DNA of 64,000 nucleotides from Arcanobacterium ihumii (GCF_900604515.1 NZ_UWOS01000003.1:124001-188000), one strand, 5' to 3'; counted from the first letter of the stretch, positions 47,953 through 57,613 are shown. Translations and numbers: made by a program. Notes: generated by a model from the letters alone, not told the origin.

Positions 47953-48084
47953 GATTCAATTTCAAGCACGGAAATTCTTTAGCCAGTTTATCCTAATTTT
48001 TCAAAATGCACATAATCCCCATGAAATTCACAAACAACATGGTTCACAGATTTCTCATAACATTGCATTCACCTGAGAAAACAA

Positions 48085-48113
48085 TTGGCACAGTAACGTC
48101 TAAACTTTAAACT
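48085..48113 (+). promoter_or_regulatory. Promoter candidate for trkH
   Basis: TTGGCA (48085-48090), a 17-base spacer, then TAAACT (48108-48113). The first hexamer matches TTGACA at five of six positions and the second matches TATAAT at four of six. It lies 81 bases before the start codon. Confidence 0.4.
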
Positions 48114-48194
48114 AGTTTTCAAGTACCAAAAATCTACACGAGACAACAATAGCTATTTATTTACTTCACTCAATAACAAAGGTATCCAGACTCC

Positions 48195-49562
48195 GTGAAT
48201 ATGCTCCGTACCCCCACGCAAGTACGCGACAATATCGATGCAATCGCACAACGCTCTCCTGCGCGACTCACGCTCGGCGTCTTTGCTCTCATCATTCTTG
48301 GGTTCACGTTGCTCCTTTTATTGCCTCAAGCACGCCCCGGAAATCAAAGTACACCTTTTCTCACTGCTCTTTTTACCGCGACTTCCGCTACCTGCGTAAC
48401 AGGTCTCACAGTGGTGGATACCGCAACATACTGGTCTGGATTCGGGCACGTCGTCATCGCATTTTCAATGCAAATTGGCGCCCTAGGTGTAATGACTCTC
48501 GCATCACTACTTGGGCTCATGGTGTCGCGTCGCATTGGACTCACCCAACGCATCTTGACCGCCAACGAAACAAAGAGCCGCTTAGGTGAAGTTGGAGGAT
48601 TGCTCCGAACCGTAGTCGTAACCTCGGCTATTGCGGAATTCATCCTTGCTTTGGCACTCCTTCCCTCAAGTCTCAAAATCTCACCGTCTCCCCTGAGTGC
48701 GGTTGGCAATTCGGTATTCATGGCAATTTCCATCTTCAACAACGGTGGGTTCGTCATTTACGATGCGGGACTCACCGGTTTCGTTGGAAACTGGCTGTTT
48801 TGCGTTCCAGTTATCCTAGGAACAATGATTGGTTCCCTCGGTTTCCCAGTTATCTTGAATATCTCACGTACCTGGCGCAATCCGCGTCGCTGGTCTTTAA
48901 CCTCGAAAATTACGGTAACGACGTCGGTAACTCTTTTCATCATCGGTGCAGCCGGAATCTTCTTCCTCGAATTCGGAAACAGTAGCACCTTCGGAAAACT
49001 TGCCTTGGACGAACAGTTTCTGGCTTCACTATTTCACTCTGCCACTCCACGGTCTTCAGGCCTGAGCACACTCAACATTGGCAATATGCACGAATCTACT
49101 TGGTTCATCATGGACATTCTCATGTTCATCGGAGGTGGCTCAGGTGGTACAGGTGGCGGGATTAAAGTCACTACCTTCGCAATTCTTTTCCTTGCAATTC
49201 TTTCCGAAGCACGCGGCGATCGCGATGTTGAGGTCTTTGGTAAACGTGTTCCTGTAAGTATTTTGCGCCTTGCGATTTCGGTAACGTTCGTCGGTGCTGC
49301 TCTTGTGGGTTTCTCTACTTTGGCAATTCTCCAAATCACCGATCTTCCGCTATCAGAGGTGCTTTTTGAAACAATTTCCGCCTTCGCCACAACCGGACTG
49401 AGTACGGGAATCACATCTGGTCTTCCTCCCACTGCCCAATGTATCTTGATTGCTCTAATGTATTTTGGCCGCGTTGGCACAATGACGACGGCCGCCGCGC
49501 TAGCACTCCGCGATCGCCAGCGAGTAATACGTATGCCTGAGGAACACCCAATGGTTGGTTAA
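48195..49562 (+). CDS. trkH: Potassium uptake membrane subunit TrkH/KtrB
   Basis: A 455-residue K+ translocating protein with four pseudo-repeated M1-P-M2 units. The four filter segments are recognisable: TSATCVTGLTV, IFNNGGFVIYD, SATPRSSGLSTLN and SAFATTGLSTGIT, each with the expected central Gly. It starts at GTG 48195. It works with the cytosolic TrkA/KtrA subunit encoded next. Its length is nearer KtrB than enteric TrkH. Confidence 0.93.
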   Translation: MNMLRTPTQVRDNIDAIAQRSPARLTLGVFALIILGFTLLLLLPQARPGNQSTPFLTALFTATSATCVTGLTVVDTATYWSGFGHVVIAFSMQIGALGVMTLASLLGLMVSRRIGLTQRILTANETKSRLGEVGGLLRTVVVTSAIAEFILALALLPSSLKISPSPLSAVGNSVFMAISIFNNGGFVIYDAGLTGFVGNWLFCVPVILGTMIGSLGFPVILNISRTWRNPRRWSLTSKITVTTSVTLFIIGAAGIFFLEFGNSSTFGKLALDEQFLASLFHSATPRSSGLSTLNIGNMHESTWFIMDILMFIGGGSGGTGGGIKVTTFAILFLAILSEARGDRDVEVFGKRVPVSILRLAISVTFVGAALVGFSTLAILQITDLPLSEVLFETISAFATTGLSTGITSGLPPTAQCILIALMYFGRVGTMTTAAALALRDRQRVIRMPEEHPMVG

Positions 49563-49574
49563 ACACGTTGACTA

Positions 49575-49603
49575 TTAACAGGTCATCTGGTTTTCAGTAT
49601 AGA
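49575..49603 (+). promoter_or_regulatory. Promoter candidate for trkA
   Basis: TTAACA (49575-49580), a 17-base spacer, then TATAGA (49598-49603), about 92 bases before the trkA start. It would allow trkA expression apart from trkH. Confidence 0.4.
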
Positions 49604-49695
49604 AATAGCGAAATTGCCTGTGGCGTTATAGTCGGCAACGAAATCCGGCAGGAGGCCCTCGATATGCTTGATAATAATTAGGAATGGAGGCTGTT

Positions 49696-50358
49696 ATGGC
49701 TCGTGAAAAACGCTCTGAAGCTGTACTTGTGATTGGTTTAGGTAGATTTGGAGCTTCGATTGCAACGACGTTAACTACCCTGGGGCGTGAAGTCCTTGCC
49801 GTTGAATCCGATCCGGCAGTTGCACAACAGTGGGCATCTCATTTTCGTGTAATTGAGGCAGATGCAACCTCCATTGATGCGCTTGAACAGCTCGGTGTCC
49901 ACGATTTCCCCTTTGCTGTAGTTGCGGTTGGATCGTCAATTGAAGCTTCCGTTTTGATTGCTACCAACTTGGTGGATCTTGGCCTGAAACAAGTTTGGGC
50001 AAAAGCTACATCACACGCCCATGGAACGATTCTTTCTCGAATCGGAACACATCACGTCATTTACCCTGAGCATGATGCTGGGGAACGCGTCGCCCACATG
50101 GTATCGGGAAAGATGCTTGACTATATCGAAATCGAAGATGATTTCGCAGTAGTAAAGATGTTTGCACCAAGGGACTTACTAAATCGGAGTATCAATATCT
50201 CAGATTTGCAGGAAAAATTTGGAATCACGCTAATAGGTATAAAGGAGCCTTCTCGACCGTTCCGCTATGCCACAGGTACTGCAACTTTTAGCGAAGGAGA
50301 TATTCTTATCGTCTCTGGAGCATCGGATGCGGTTGAGAGCTTCGTAAACCGCATTTAG
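49696..50358 (+). CDS. trkA: Potassium uptake regulatory subunit TrkA/KtrA
   Basis: About 220 residues from ATG 49696, five bases after GGAGG; an ATG at 49684 is too close to that site. It has one RCK unit: the N-terminal Rossmann fold LVIGLGRFGASIATTL for NAD(H)/ATP, then a C-terminal RCK_C domain (about 135-220). One RCK unit fits the KtrA type rather than the duplicated enteric TrkA. It gates the TrkH/KtrB pore encoded upstream. Confidence 0.93.
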   Translation: MAREKRSEAVLVIGLGRFGASIATTLTTLGREVLAVESDPAVAQQWASHFRVIEADATSIDALEQLGVHDFPFAVVAVGSSIEASVLIATNLVDLGLKQVWAKATSHAHGTILSRIGTHHVIYPEHDAGERVAHMVSGKMLDYIEIEDDFAVVKMFAPRDLLNRSINISDLQEKFGITLIGIKEPSRPFRYATGTATFSEGDILIVSGASDAVESFVNRI

Positions 50359-50379
50359 GAAGAATTTAAAGGACGCTCA

Positions 50380-51774
50380 ATGGCTACTAAATCTAAATCT
50401 TTAGGATTCCGCTGTACCGAATGTGGTTGGACCACCGCTAAATGGGTGGGAAGATGCGGCGAATGCCAAGCCTGGGGGACTGTCGTTGAGGCATCCTCAT
50501 CTGGCGGAACCTCCTTGAGCCAAGTTCCTGTACTCGTTCCTCATTCACCTGCTCAGCCAATTACGGACGTATCTTCTCAAGCCTCAATTAAAACTCCGAC
50601 TGGCGTTTCCGAGCTTGATCGAGTCCTCGGTGGAGGAATCGTTCCCGGAGTCGTAGTACTTCTCGCAGGTGAACCAGGAGTCGGTAAATCTACCTTACTT
50701 CTTGATGTTGCAGCAAAAGCTGCTCAAGAAGCCCAGGTAAATTCACGATCTTCTGTTTTATATGTAACTGGTGAAGAGTCAGCTGCCCAAGTACGAGCAC
50801 GCGCAGAAAGAATCGGAGCACTTCAGCAAAACCTTTTACTCACCGCTGAAGCAGATCTTTCGCGAATTCTCGGTCACATTGAGTCAAGCAAACCATCTCT
50901 TCTTATTGTTGATTCGGTTCAAACAGTTATTGATCCCACGGTCGACGGCGCTGCCGGCGGTGTGGCCCAAGTTCGTGCTGTTACGGCGGGACTTGTGAAT
51001 ATTGCAAAATCAACGAATTTACCGGTTATCGTGGTTGGCCATGTAACAAAAGATGGCTCCATCGCTGGTCCACGAGTATTGGAACACCTCGTAGACGTCG
51101 TTTGCCAGTTCGAAGGTGACCGCCACTCACGCTTGCGAATGGTTCGCGCAGTTAAAAACCGCTATGGTCCAACAGACGAAGTGGGTTGTTTTGAATTAAT
51201 CGATTCCGGAATCCGCGGATTAGCAGATCCTTCCGGTCTTTTCCTATCCGCCCGTAATCTCACTGTACCTGGCACCTGTGTAACAGTAACTCTTGAAGGC
51301 CGACGCCCTATGCCCGTTGAAGTACAAGCACTATCTGTAACAGCCGCTGGTCCGCCACGCCGAACTACGGCCGGTGTAGATAGTTCACGAGTGTCAATGA
51401 TGCTGGCAGTAATTCAATCGCGGCTAGGAGTTGCCTTTGAACGAAATGACATCTTCGTATCCACAGTGGGTGGAGCGCGAGCACAAGAACCTTCAGCTGA
51501 TTTAGCGATCGCACTATCCCTAATCTCCACGGCAACCAATATGCCTCTTGCCCCTGGAGTCGCCGCCTTTGGAGAAGTGTCCTTAACAGGTGAGTTGCGC
51601 CCAATCGTCGGAGTCCAACAACGTTTGAATGAAGCTGCTCGGTTAGGCTTCAAAATCGCGATTGTTCCGCCACTCAATGATGAAATAAAAATCCCCGCCG
51701 GGATGGATATTCGCCCAGTTTCCGATGTAGTTGCAGCTGCAAATTCAGTTTTGCCACTTAATGCCATCAGCTAG
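50380..51774 (+). CDS. radA: DNA repair protein RadA
   Basis: A 464-residue RecA-like branch-migration ATPase. A zinc finger has C12, C15, C26 and C29 (CTECGW ... CGECQAW). Walker A GEPGVGKST is at 97-105, and the RadA-specific KNRYG is at 259-263. A Lon-protease-like C-terminal domain runs from about 290. All key elements are intact. It is 21 bases after trkA on the same strand but functionally unrelated. Confidence 0.97.
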   Translation: MATKSKSLGFRCTECGWTTAKWVGRCGECQAWGTVVEASSSGGTSLSQVPVLVPHSPAQPITDVSSQASIKTPTGVSELDRVLGGGIVPGVVVLLAGEPGVGKSTLLLDVAAKAAQEAQVNSRSSVLYVTGEESAAQVRARAERIGALQQNLLLTAEADLSRILGHIESSKPSLLIVDSVQTVIDPTVDGAAGGVAQVRAVTAGLVNIAKSTNLPVIVVGHVTKDGSIAGPRVLEHLVDVVCQFEGDRHSRLRMVRAVKNRYGPTDEVGCFELIDSGIRGLADPSGLFLSARNLTVPGTCVTVTLEGRRPMPVEVQALSVTAAGPPRRTTAGVDSSRVSMMLAVIQSRLGVAFERNDIFVSTVGGARAQEPSADLAIALSLISTATNMPLAPGVAAFGEVSLTGELRPIVGVQQRLNEAARLGFKIAIVPPLNDEIKIPAGMDIRPVSDVVAAANSVLPLNAIS

Positions 51775-51816
51775 TAACGGTCCTAGGCAATTGATAAAGT
51801 ATCTGTTTACCTGAAA

Positions 51817-53109
51817 TTACGGAGCAGTCACATCGCTAGGAGCATCGCTCTTGTATATGTTGGGATCTGCTTTATCTACAGCCGAACCATTCCCATCTAC
51901 GTCAGACTTAACTGAAGGGTCGGGTGCTGGTTGGACAGTCTTTTCGTTCGGGTGAGGAGCAGTCTGTTGCTCAGCAACCTTTGCATTCTTTCCACTGGGA
52001 TCCAGAGCAAACCCAAGCTTATTTCCAAATGGGCTATCCCCGATCATGAATTGAGCCTGGTAGGAACCAGTTTTCGCCGGATATTGCTTTACGCAGTTAG
52101 CTCCATAAACGTTGCCATCCCAGGTAATGATATGTGAGCTTTCTAGATTTTTATCGAGCAAAAGTACTTTGCTAGCTTCTCCCACACCACAGGCTCGCGA
52201 ATCCCAAACCTGCTGGTCACCACTCCAGATCTTAATTCCTGCCTGCTTCTTTCCCACATCCACAAAACATGGCCGATCCCCGCGGTCATTCTTCACCTTA
52301 ATCGTGAAATTTACTGGTTGTCCCGTCCGACCGCCCTCTCGCTCCATCGAAATTTGCAACATTTCCGATGTGCACTTAACAGGGTCGAAATTAGCTTCCG
52401 GAGATGGAGCACTGTTACTTTCATCCATCTTCATCAGTGCCTTTGTAAGCACCGAGTAAATTCCAAAGAAAAGCACAAGCGCTACTAGCACCACAACCCC
52501 GGTAACAATAAATTTCTTTTGCAAAACAAAAGCTTGAAATCCTCCACGCTTTGTTCTACCTCGTTGCTCCCTGATTGAGCGTGGAAGAGCACCGTGAGAT
52601 TCAGTCGTATTAGCAACGGAACCTTGCCCACGTTTCAAACTCGTGACCCGAGTCGTCGATGTGCCGGCACCACGGAAATTCTTTGCGGACGCACCCTCGT
52701 TACGTGCATTGGCACTCGCGCGTCCAGTGCGAATAGCATCCGCCTGCTTTTCTTTTGATGCCGTTAAGCGAGTTCGAGAACGAGCAGGATCCATTCCCCT
52801 CATATTCTTCGGAACTGCTGCTCCACGCGGCGAATCTGCGTTTTGCCGAAGAGAACTTAAACCTTTAACTCGACCAGAAGTTTTTACATTCCTAGTTGGA
52901 CGCTGAGCCTTTCCAGCTTTCGTACCAGCACCTTCACGTCCAGAGCTTCTTTGAGTATGTTGCGATGAGTCTTGACGACCACCGTGCAAAGTCTTTTTTC
53001 CACGTGGTGTGCCTTCACGTCCGGGCTCAACTGCACTACGCAAACGATTAGGCATCAAGCCATTATTGCGCGAGGATTTTCCCGACCGTCGTCTATCATC
53101 ATGTACCAC
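51817..53109 (-). CDS. Single-pass membrane protein with long basic N-terminal tail
   Basis: 430 residues from GTG 53109; an ATG at 53055 is an alternative, and neither has a clear ribosome site. Residues 1-195 are strongly basic low-complexity sequence (Arg, Lys, Gly, Ser, Ala, Asn). One membrane segment follows (KKFIVTGVVVLVALVLFFGIY). The extracytoplasmic domain of about 130 residues has four Cys, probably two disulfides. A Pro/Asp/Lys-rich C-terminus ends it. The positive tail before the helix predicts N-in topology. I do not recognise the outer domain. It is convergent with radA and divergent from mutY. Confidence 0.75.
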   Translation of the reverse strand: MVHDDRRRSGKSSRNNGLMPNRLRSAVEPGREGTPRGKKTLHGGRQDSSQHTQRSSGREGAGTKAGKAQRPTRNVKTSGRVKGLSSLRQNADSPRGAAVPKNMRGMDPARSRTRLTASKEKQADAIRTGRASANARNEGASAKNFRGAGTSTTRVTSLKRGQGSVANTTESHGALPRSIREQRGRTKRGGFQAFVLQKKFIVTGVVVLVALVLFFGIYSVLTKALMKMDESNSAPSPEANFDPVKCTSEMLQISMEREGGRTGQPVNFTIKVKNDRGDRPCFVDVGKKQAGIKIWSGDQQVWDSRACGVGEASKVLLLDKNLESSHIITWDGNVYGANCVKQYPAKTGSYQAQFMIGDSPFGNKLGFALDPSGKNAKVAEQQTAPHPNEKTVQPAPDPSVKSDVDGNGSAVDKADPNIYKSDAPSDVTAP

Positions 53110-53262
53110 GTATTAAAGGTAACGTGAAACGGAGCTGAGATGCCATATTCCACGCCGATAAGCACGTTTCAACTCTCCACCCGACCCATGTTTCTGGCAA
53201 ACTTAAATCAATGAAAAGAAACTATTCCCTCTCACTAGATTTCAGCGATTGGCGATATCTCA

Positions 53263-54156
53263 ATGGCTACCTCTTTAGAAAACCAAGAGCTGAAACCCGA
53301 GCTCTTTCACAATGCAATCATCACTTGGTATGAGTTAAGCGCACGTGACTTGCCTTGGCGGCACCCCCAGTCATCTGCCTGGTCGATATTGGTCTGCGAA
53401 GTGATGAGCCAGCAAACACCGGTAAATCGAGTTCTACCCGCGTGGGAGCGCTGGATGGAGCGTTGGCCTACTCCCGATAGCCTCGCCCAAGCGTCACCGG
53501 CCGAAGTACTGATTGCATGGGACCGCCTAGGTTACCCGCGGCGAGCTCTACGTCTCCAAGAATGCGCAAAAGCTGTCGTTGCCAAATACCACGGCGAACT
53601 TCCACGTACACGAGAAGAGCTTTTGACCTTGCCGGGCGTCGGTGAATACACAGCAGACGCAGTCCTTGCCTTTGCCTTCCATCTCCACTCAGTTGTTCTC
53701 GATACGAATATCCGTCGCGTCCTTGCCCGGTGGAATGGGCAGGCATTACCGGCCGTTCATCAAACCAAAGCGGAGCGGAGCCACGCGGCGAAATTTGTTC
53801 CCAAGGTTCCTGACCGTGCGTGGCTTTGGAATGCCTCAATCATGGAATTTGGTGCTTTGATATGTACTGCACGGGATCCTAAATGCGAACAATGCCCAGT
53901 CCAGCAGTCCTGCACATGGTTCCAAACCGGAAAACCCAAAGACTCTTTTGCTCATATGCGAAAGACGCAAAAATTTATTGGTACCCAGCGAGAAGCACGT
54001 GGCAAAATCATGGCTCAGTTACGTCTACACCAATCGCTTACCGAATTAGAGTTGCTAGAGTTAAGCACACTTTCGAAGGAGCGCTTCACAGCTGCAGTTG
54101 ATTCACTGTGCCAAGACGGACTTATTCGCAAAAACAATGACCGCTATTCGCTTTAG
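53263..54156 (+). CDS. mutY: A/G-specific adenine glycosylase
   Basis: A 297-residue base-excision enzyme that removes A mispaired with 8-oxoG. The catalytic Glu is E46 in CEVMSQQT. The helix-hairpin-helix is LPGVGEYTA at 123-131 with catalytic D147 (VLDTNIRRVLAR). The 4Fe-4S ligands are C201, C208, C211 and C217. The C-terminal region is short and helix-rich, lacking an obvious full MutT-like 8-oxoG recognition domain, as in several actinobacterial homologues. Confidence 0.94.
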   Translation: MATSLENQELKPELFHNAIITWYELSARDLPWRHPQSSAWSILVCEVMSQQTPVNRVLPAWERWMERWPTPDSLAQASPAEVLIAWDRLGYPRRALRLQECAKAVVAKYHGELPRTREELLTLPGVGEYTADAVLAFAFHLHSVVLDTNIRRVLARWNGQALPAVHQTKAERSHAAKFVPKVPDRAWLWNASIMEFGALICTARDPKCEQCPVQQSCTWFQTGKPKDSFAHMRKTQKFIGTQREARGKIMAQLRLHQSLTELELLELSTLSKERFTAAVDSLCQDGLIRKNNDRYSL

Positions 54157-54192
54157 CAATACGTCGGTCAGCATTTGCTAGAATTGCCAACG

Positions 54193-54588
54193 ATGACCCC
54201 TCTACAACACAAATACCTTGGTGCCGCAATTTTCTTGGCTTTTACCGCACTCGCCATGCTTCTTGTCTCATACGCAATCATATCGATGACCTCCGACGAC
54301 GCCGTAGCATCAAGCACAATTGCCCTCACCTACCTACCCGTTATCATTGCAGCAATCTTCCTTTTGGTTGGAAGCGCACAGAATTTCATTTCAGCGATAA
54401 AAGGTCCAATGGAAGGTTCAAGGCAACGAAACAGAATCATCGCCGTCAGTGCGATGTGTATCGTTATCGCCGCTCTAATTTCAGGAATTGGCTTGCGCAA
54501 TTTCTTCTTGACCTTTGTTTTCACGCTCATTGCGCTCGAAACACCATTTGCGCTCTACTTTTCGAGTCGGTTCGCTTCAGCACGCTGA
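54193..54588 (+). CDS. Small four-helix membrane protein, unknown function
   Basis: About 131 residues from ATG 54193; a TTG at 54175 is an alternative. Hydrophobic segments at roughly 10-33, 46-68, 83-100 and 102-122 suggest four helices with short loops. No catalytic or binding motif is evident. It follows mutY by 36 bases. The 95 bases after it, before the SorC-type gene stop, hold no clear terminator. Confidence 0.65.
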   Translation: MTPLQHKYLGAAIFLAFTALAMLLVSYAIISMTSDDAVASSTIALTYLPVIIAAIFLLVGSAQNFISAIKGPMEGSRQRNRIIAVSAMCIVIAALISGIGLRNFFLTFVFTLIALETPFALYFSSRFASAR

Positions 54589-54683
54589 CTACGTAGTAGT
54601 TACGCTGGTTTCCCGCTGTTCACGTTTTCTACCTCGTTGCACCGTGCCGAGTTATCGGAGTTTTTCTTAGACGCAGACGCGTT

Positions 54684-55664
54684 TTAACGGAGACCACGCA
54701 CGGATTCATTTTGCTTACTAAGTTCTTGCAATCTTGCAGCGGAATCCTCATCGATAACCAAATCGGTGATAACACCTGCCCTGAGCGCGGCAAGTAGTGG
54801 CACTACTTTTTCAACACCAGACACAATACAAATTCGGCGTGGAATCTGGCGCAAGGCATCCGGCGTCGGTCCTGATGCCCGTTGGTTGAGCTCAAGGTCT
54901 TCCCACGAGCCGTCAGCACGTAGGAGAACAGTGCAAACGTCTCCAACAACGCCTTCTGCGGCGAGTCCACTCAGCTCTTCAGGTGTGAGATAACCACCCG
55001 AATAAACTTGGGACGGAACGGCTCCCACCATTGCTCCAATTCCAAAGATCGCGATATCTGCTTGAGATTGGAGTTTACGAACTGAAGCGATGGAACGTTC
55101 CTGCCAGAGTAGGCTACGCGTTTCGGGATAATCAAAGAAGGCTGGAACTGGGAAGTGAGTGACGGCGGCACCATAAGCTTGGCCGAACGCCTCCATGATT
55201 TCTCCTGCATAAGGGATTCCGGTGCTGATCTGATTAGCAGCGCCGTTGAGTTGAACCACTACGGAACCCGATGCAGGCTTTGGAATCAGATGATCCATCA
55301 CTGCAGAGAGCGTATTTCCCCAGGCCACGCCTACCACATTATTAGGCTGAACGGTTTCCGAAATGAGGATTCCTGCCATTGTAGCCACAGCAGTGAGTCG
55401 ACGGGCATCATTTGCACCAAAAGGTACCGGAACAACGTGGGTGCGAACTCCGAAACGTTGGGAAATTCTTGACCCCAAAGTGTCCACCAATTCCTGAGGT
55501 GGGTGGAGTGAAATCTGGACATAGCCAAGTTCGCGAGCTGTTTTGACAAGCCTCGATACGGTCGATCGCGACACTCCTAGCCGGCGCGCAATCGACTCCA
55601 TGGTTTCTCCCTGAACAAAGTGCATCACCGCAGCTTCATACGCGAGATTAAAACGCTCATCCAT
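54684..55664 (-). CDS. SorC/DeoR-type sugar-binding transcriptional regulator
   Basis: About 326 residues from ATG 55664; an ATG at 55688 is an alternative. The N-terminal helix-turn-helix is MESIARRLGVSRSTVSRLVKTA. The C-terminal effector domain is of the SorC sugar-binding type (VVGVAWGNTLSAV; GSVVVQLNGAANQ; IFGIGAMVGA). Family members are tetramers that sense phosphorylated sugars. It is divergent from glpABC, so glycerol-3-phosphate or a related metabolite is a reasonable effector, by inference. Confidence 0.9.
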   Translation of the reverse strand: MDERFNLAYEAAVMHFVQGETMESIARRLGVSRSTVSRLVKTARELGYVQISLHPPQELVDTLGSRISQRFGVRTHVVPVPFGANDARRLTAVATMAGILISETVQPNNVVGVAWGNTLSAVMDHLIPKPASGSVVVQLNGAANQISTGIPYAGEIMEAFGQAYGAAVTHFPVPAFFDYPETRSLLWQERSIASVRKLQSQADIAIFGIGAMVGAVPSQVYSGGYLTPEELSGLAAEGVVGDVCTVLLRADGSWEDLELNQRASGPTPDALRQIPRRICIVSGVEKVVPLLAALRAGVITDLVIDEDSAARLQELSKQNESVRGLR

Positions 55665-55734
55665 GACTGTCCTACCTGTCAAAGTCATTGTACTGAACTA
55701 AATTACCATACTTGAACATTCGACCATCACTTCT

Positions 55735-55749
55735 GGGCGTTCGTGCACA
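55735..55749 (+). promoter_or_regulatory. glp-associated regulatory element, glpA copy
   Basis: GGGCGTTCGTGCACA lies between the SorC-type gene and glpA. Its first 13 bases recur exactly, inverted, before glpF (60865-60877). The CGTTCGTGCACA part recurs in direct orientation at 60900-60911. A shared site in two glycerol promoters suggests a common regulator, most simply the SorC-type protein. Confidence 0.65.
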
Positions 55750-55824
55750 TCTGCCCAAGATCATTTCAGATTCCCATTATGTTCGATGTATAGGAACAAA
55801 AACGCTTACTCTATATAACTAGAA

Positions 55825-55842
55825 CTTCTCGAAATCGAGAAG
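55825..55842. promoter_or_regulatory. 8-bp palindrome in the glpA leader
   Basis: CTTCTCGA, two bases, then TCGAGAAG. It lies just downstream of a TATAAC hexamer (55814-55819) that could be the glpA -10 and 37 bases before the start codon, a typical repressor position. It differs from the shared glp element. Confidence 0.45.
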
Positions 55843-55878
55843 CGTAATTATCAACCAACTTCAGAGTGGAAGACGGTT

Positions 55879-57612
55879 ATGCAAAAAATCGAAACAGATG
55901 TAGTTGTTATTGGTGGCGGAGCTACCGGTGCTGGAACAGTTCGAGACCTCGCCATGCGTGGGTTCCGAGCTGTTCTAGTTGAGCGCGCTGATCTCGCACA
56001 AGGGACCACTGGCCGCTTCCACGGTTTGCTCCACTCGGGCGGTCGTTACGTTGTGTCCGATCCTGGTTCAGCAACCGAGTGTGCGGAAGAAAATGCGATT
56101 ATTCGCCGTATTCATTCCGACGCCGTTGAAGAAACTGGCGGACTTTTCGTCGTCACCCCTATGGATACCGAAGAACACGCTGATAAGTTCCTTCAAGCCG
56201 CCCGAGACACTCGAGTTCCCGCTGCGGAAATCTCGATTGCCGAGGCACTTCGCCGTGAACCTCGACTCAACCCGGGAATTAAACGCGCGTTCGAAGTTGA
56301 AGATGGCGCGGTGGACGGTTGGCGTATGACTTGGGGCGCAGCAGAATCAGCTAAGGCACACGGTGCAACGATTCTCAGCTACCACCGCGTTACCAAAATT
56401 GTGGTGGAAGACGGCGCTGTTCAAGCTGTACTTTGCCGTGCGGAGAAGACCGGTGAAGACGTACGCATCGACTGCCGCTTTGTGATTAACGCTGGCGGTC
56501 CTTGGGCAGGTCAGATCGCGGAAATGGCAGGAGCTCCTGAAGTTGACGTAGTTCCTGGTCGTGGCATCATGGTGGCGATGAACCATCGCCTCGTCAACTC
56601 GGTTGTTAACCGATGCATCTACCCTGCCGACGGCGATATCATCGTTCCTGCGCATACCGTCTGTATCATTGGCACAACTGACGAAGCAGCCAAGGATCCT
56701 GACTTCCTTGAAATCAAGGACTCCGAAGTCCAACACATGCTTGACTCAGGTGAAGCCTTGATTCCTGGATTCCGTAAAGCGCGAGCCGTGCATGTCTGGG
56801 CTGGTGCTCGCCCACTGGTTAAGGATCGTCGCGTTAGCGCGTCCGATACTCGCCACATGTCGCGCGGAATGTCGATTATCGATCACGAATCGCGTGATGG
56901 AATCTCCGGCATGTTAACCATCGCCGGTGGAAAGCTCACCACTTACCGTTTGATGGCTAAGAATGTTGTAGACGCAATGTGTGAGCAGCTCGGTGATCCT
57001 CGTGAGTGCACAACTGATCAAGAAGCAGTTCCAAGCGCAAAGGGCCACCCAACCCACCGGGTCACAGACCGCCTCAAGGAACGTGAAGCAGATCGTTTGG
57101 ACGATCAAATCGTTTGTGAATGTGAGCTAGTTACTCGATCTATGATCGAGAAGGAGCTCGAGAAGCAGCCAGATGCTAACCTTGACGACATTCGCCGTCA
57201 GTTACGCGTAGGCATGGGACCATGCCAAGGCGGATTCTGCTCTTTGCGCGCGGCAGGGATTATGCACGACTTTGCTCGCAAGAACGTTGAGTCCTCTCCT
57301 GTTTTCCAAGGTAAGACTCCTGCAGAGCTAGCTGATCGCACTTCAACGATGCTTCGACTCTTCGTTGGAAACCGCGCTCAAGGCATCCGAAACCTCCTTT
57401 ATGGTCAGCAGCTTCGCGAAGCCACCTTGGATAAGTGGATTCTTTCGGGTGCACTCGATATTGATCACCTACCTGCACCGCTTGAGGATTCGCGCCGAGC
57501 AACCGGAGATCTTGCGCTTCTCCACGGTAGACACGACGGTGTTCGCCCTACTCACCTTGAGCCCGAACTTGCAGCCGTCAGCACTTCCTCGACCACTGTG
57601 AAGGAGTCATGA
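55879..57612 (+). CDS. glpA: Anaerobic glycerol-3-phosphate dehydrogenase subunit A
   Basis: A 577-residue FAD protein that oxidises glycerol-3-phosphate to DHAP. The N-terminal Rossmann motif VVVIGGGATGAGTVRDLAMRG is split by the FAD loop, and TTGRFHGLLHSGGRYV is the family signature. A C-terminal BFD-like 2Fe-2S domain has CECE ... CQGGFCSLR (about 412-460). The tail is long and unconserved. A GTGGAAG site precedes the ATG. First gene of glpABC. Confidence 0.94.
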   Translation: MQKIETDVVVIGGGATGAGTVRDLAMRGFRAVLVERADLAQGTTGRFHGLLHSGGRYVVSDPGSATECAEENAIIRRIHSDAVEETGGLFVVTPMDTEEHADKFLQAARDTRVPAAEISIAEALRREPRLNPGIKRAFEVEDGAVDGWRMTWGAAESAKAHGATILSYHRVTKIVVEDGAVQAVLCRAEKTGEDVRIDCRFVINAGGPWAGQIAEMAGAPEVDVVPGRGIMVAMNHRLVNSVVNRCIYPADGDIIVPAHTVCIIGTTDEAAKDPDFLEIKDSEVQHMLDSGEALIPGFRKARAVHVWAGARPLVKDRRVSASDTRHMSRGMSIIDHESRDGISGMLTIAGGKLTTYRLMAKNVVDAMCEQLGDPRECTTDQEAVPSAKGHPTHRVTDRLKEREADRLDDQIVCECELVTRSMIEKELEKQPDANLDDIRRQLRVGMGPCQGGFCSLRAAGIMHDFARKNVESSPVFQGKTPAELADRTSTMLRLFVGNRAQGIRNLLYGQQLREATLDKWILSGALDIDHLPAPLEDSRRATGDLALLHGRHDGVRPTHLEPELAAVSTSSTTVKES

Positions 57613-57613
57613 A

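Larger units (their letters stand above)
47839..48194. other. Divergent intergenic region, BldC-like gene and trkH
   Basis: About 356 bases without a gene. The left half holds a direct repeat (47933-47952) near the BldC-like gene, and the right half a promoter candidate for trkH (48085-48113). No riboswitch fold is evident by eye. Confidence 0.5.

Noticed and set aside
47839-48194. K+- or c-di-AMP-sensing riboswitch before trkH
   Set aside because: I looked because K+ transport genes can carry one; no long conserved stem arrangement is visible in this A+T-rich gap.
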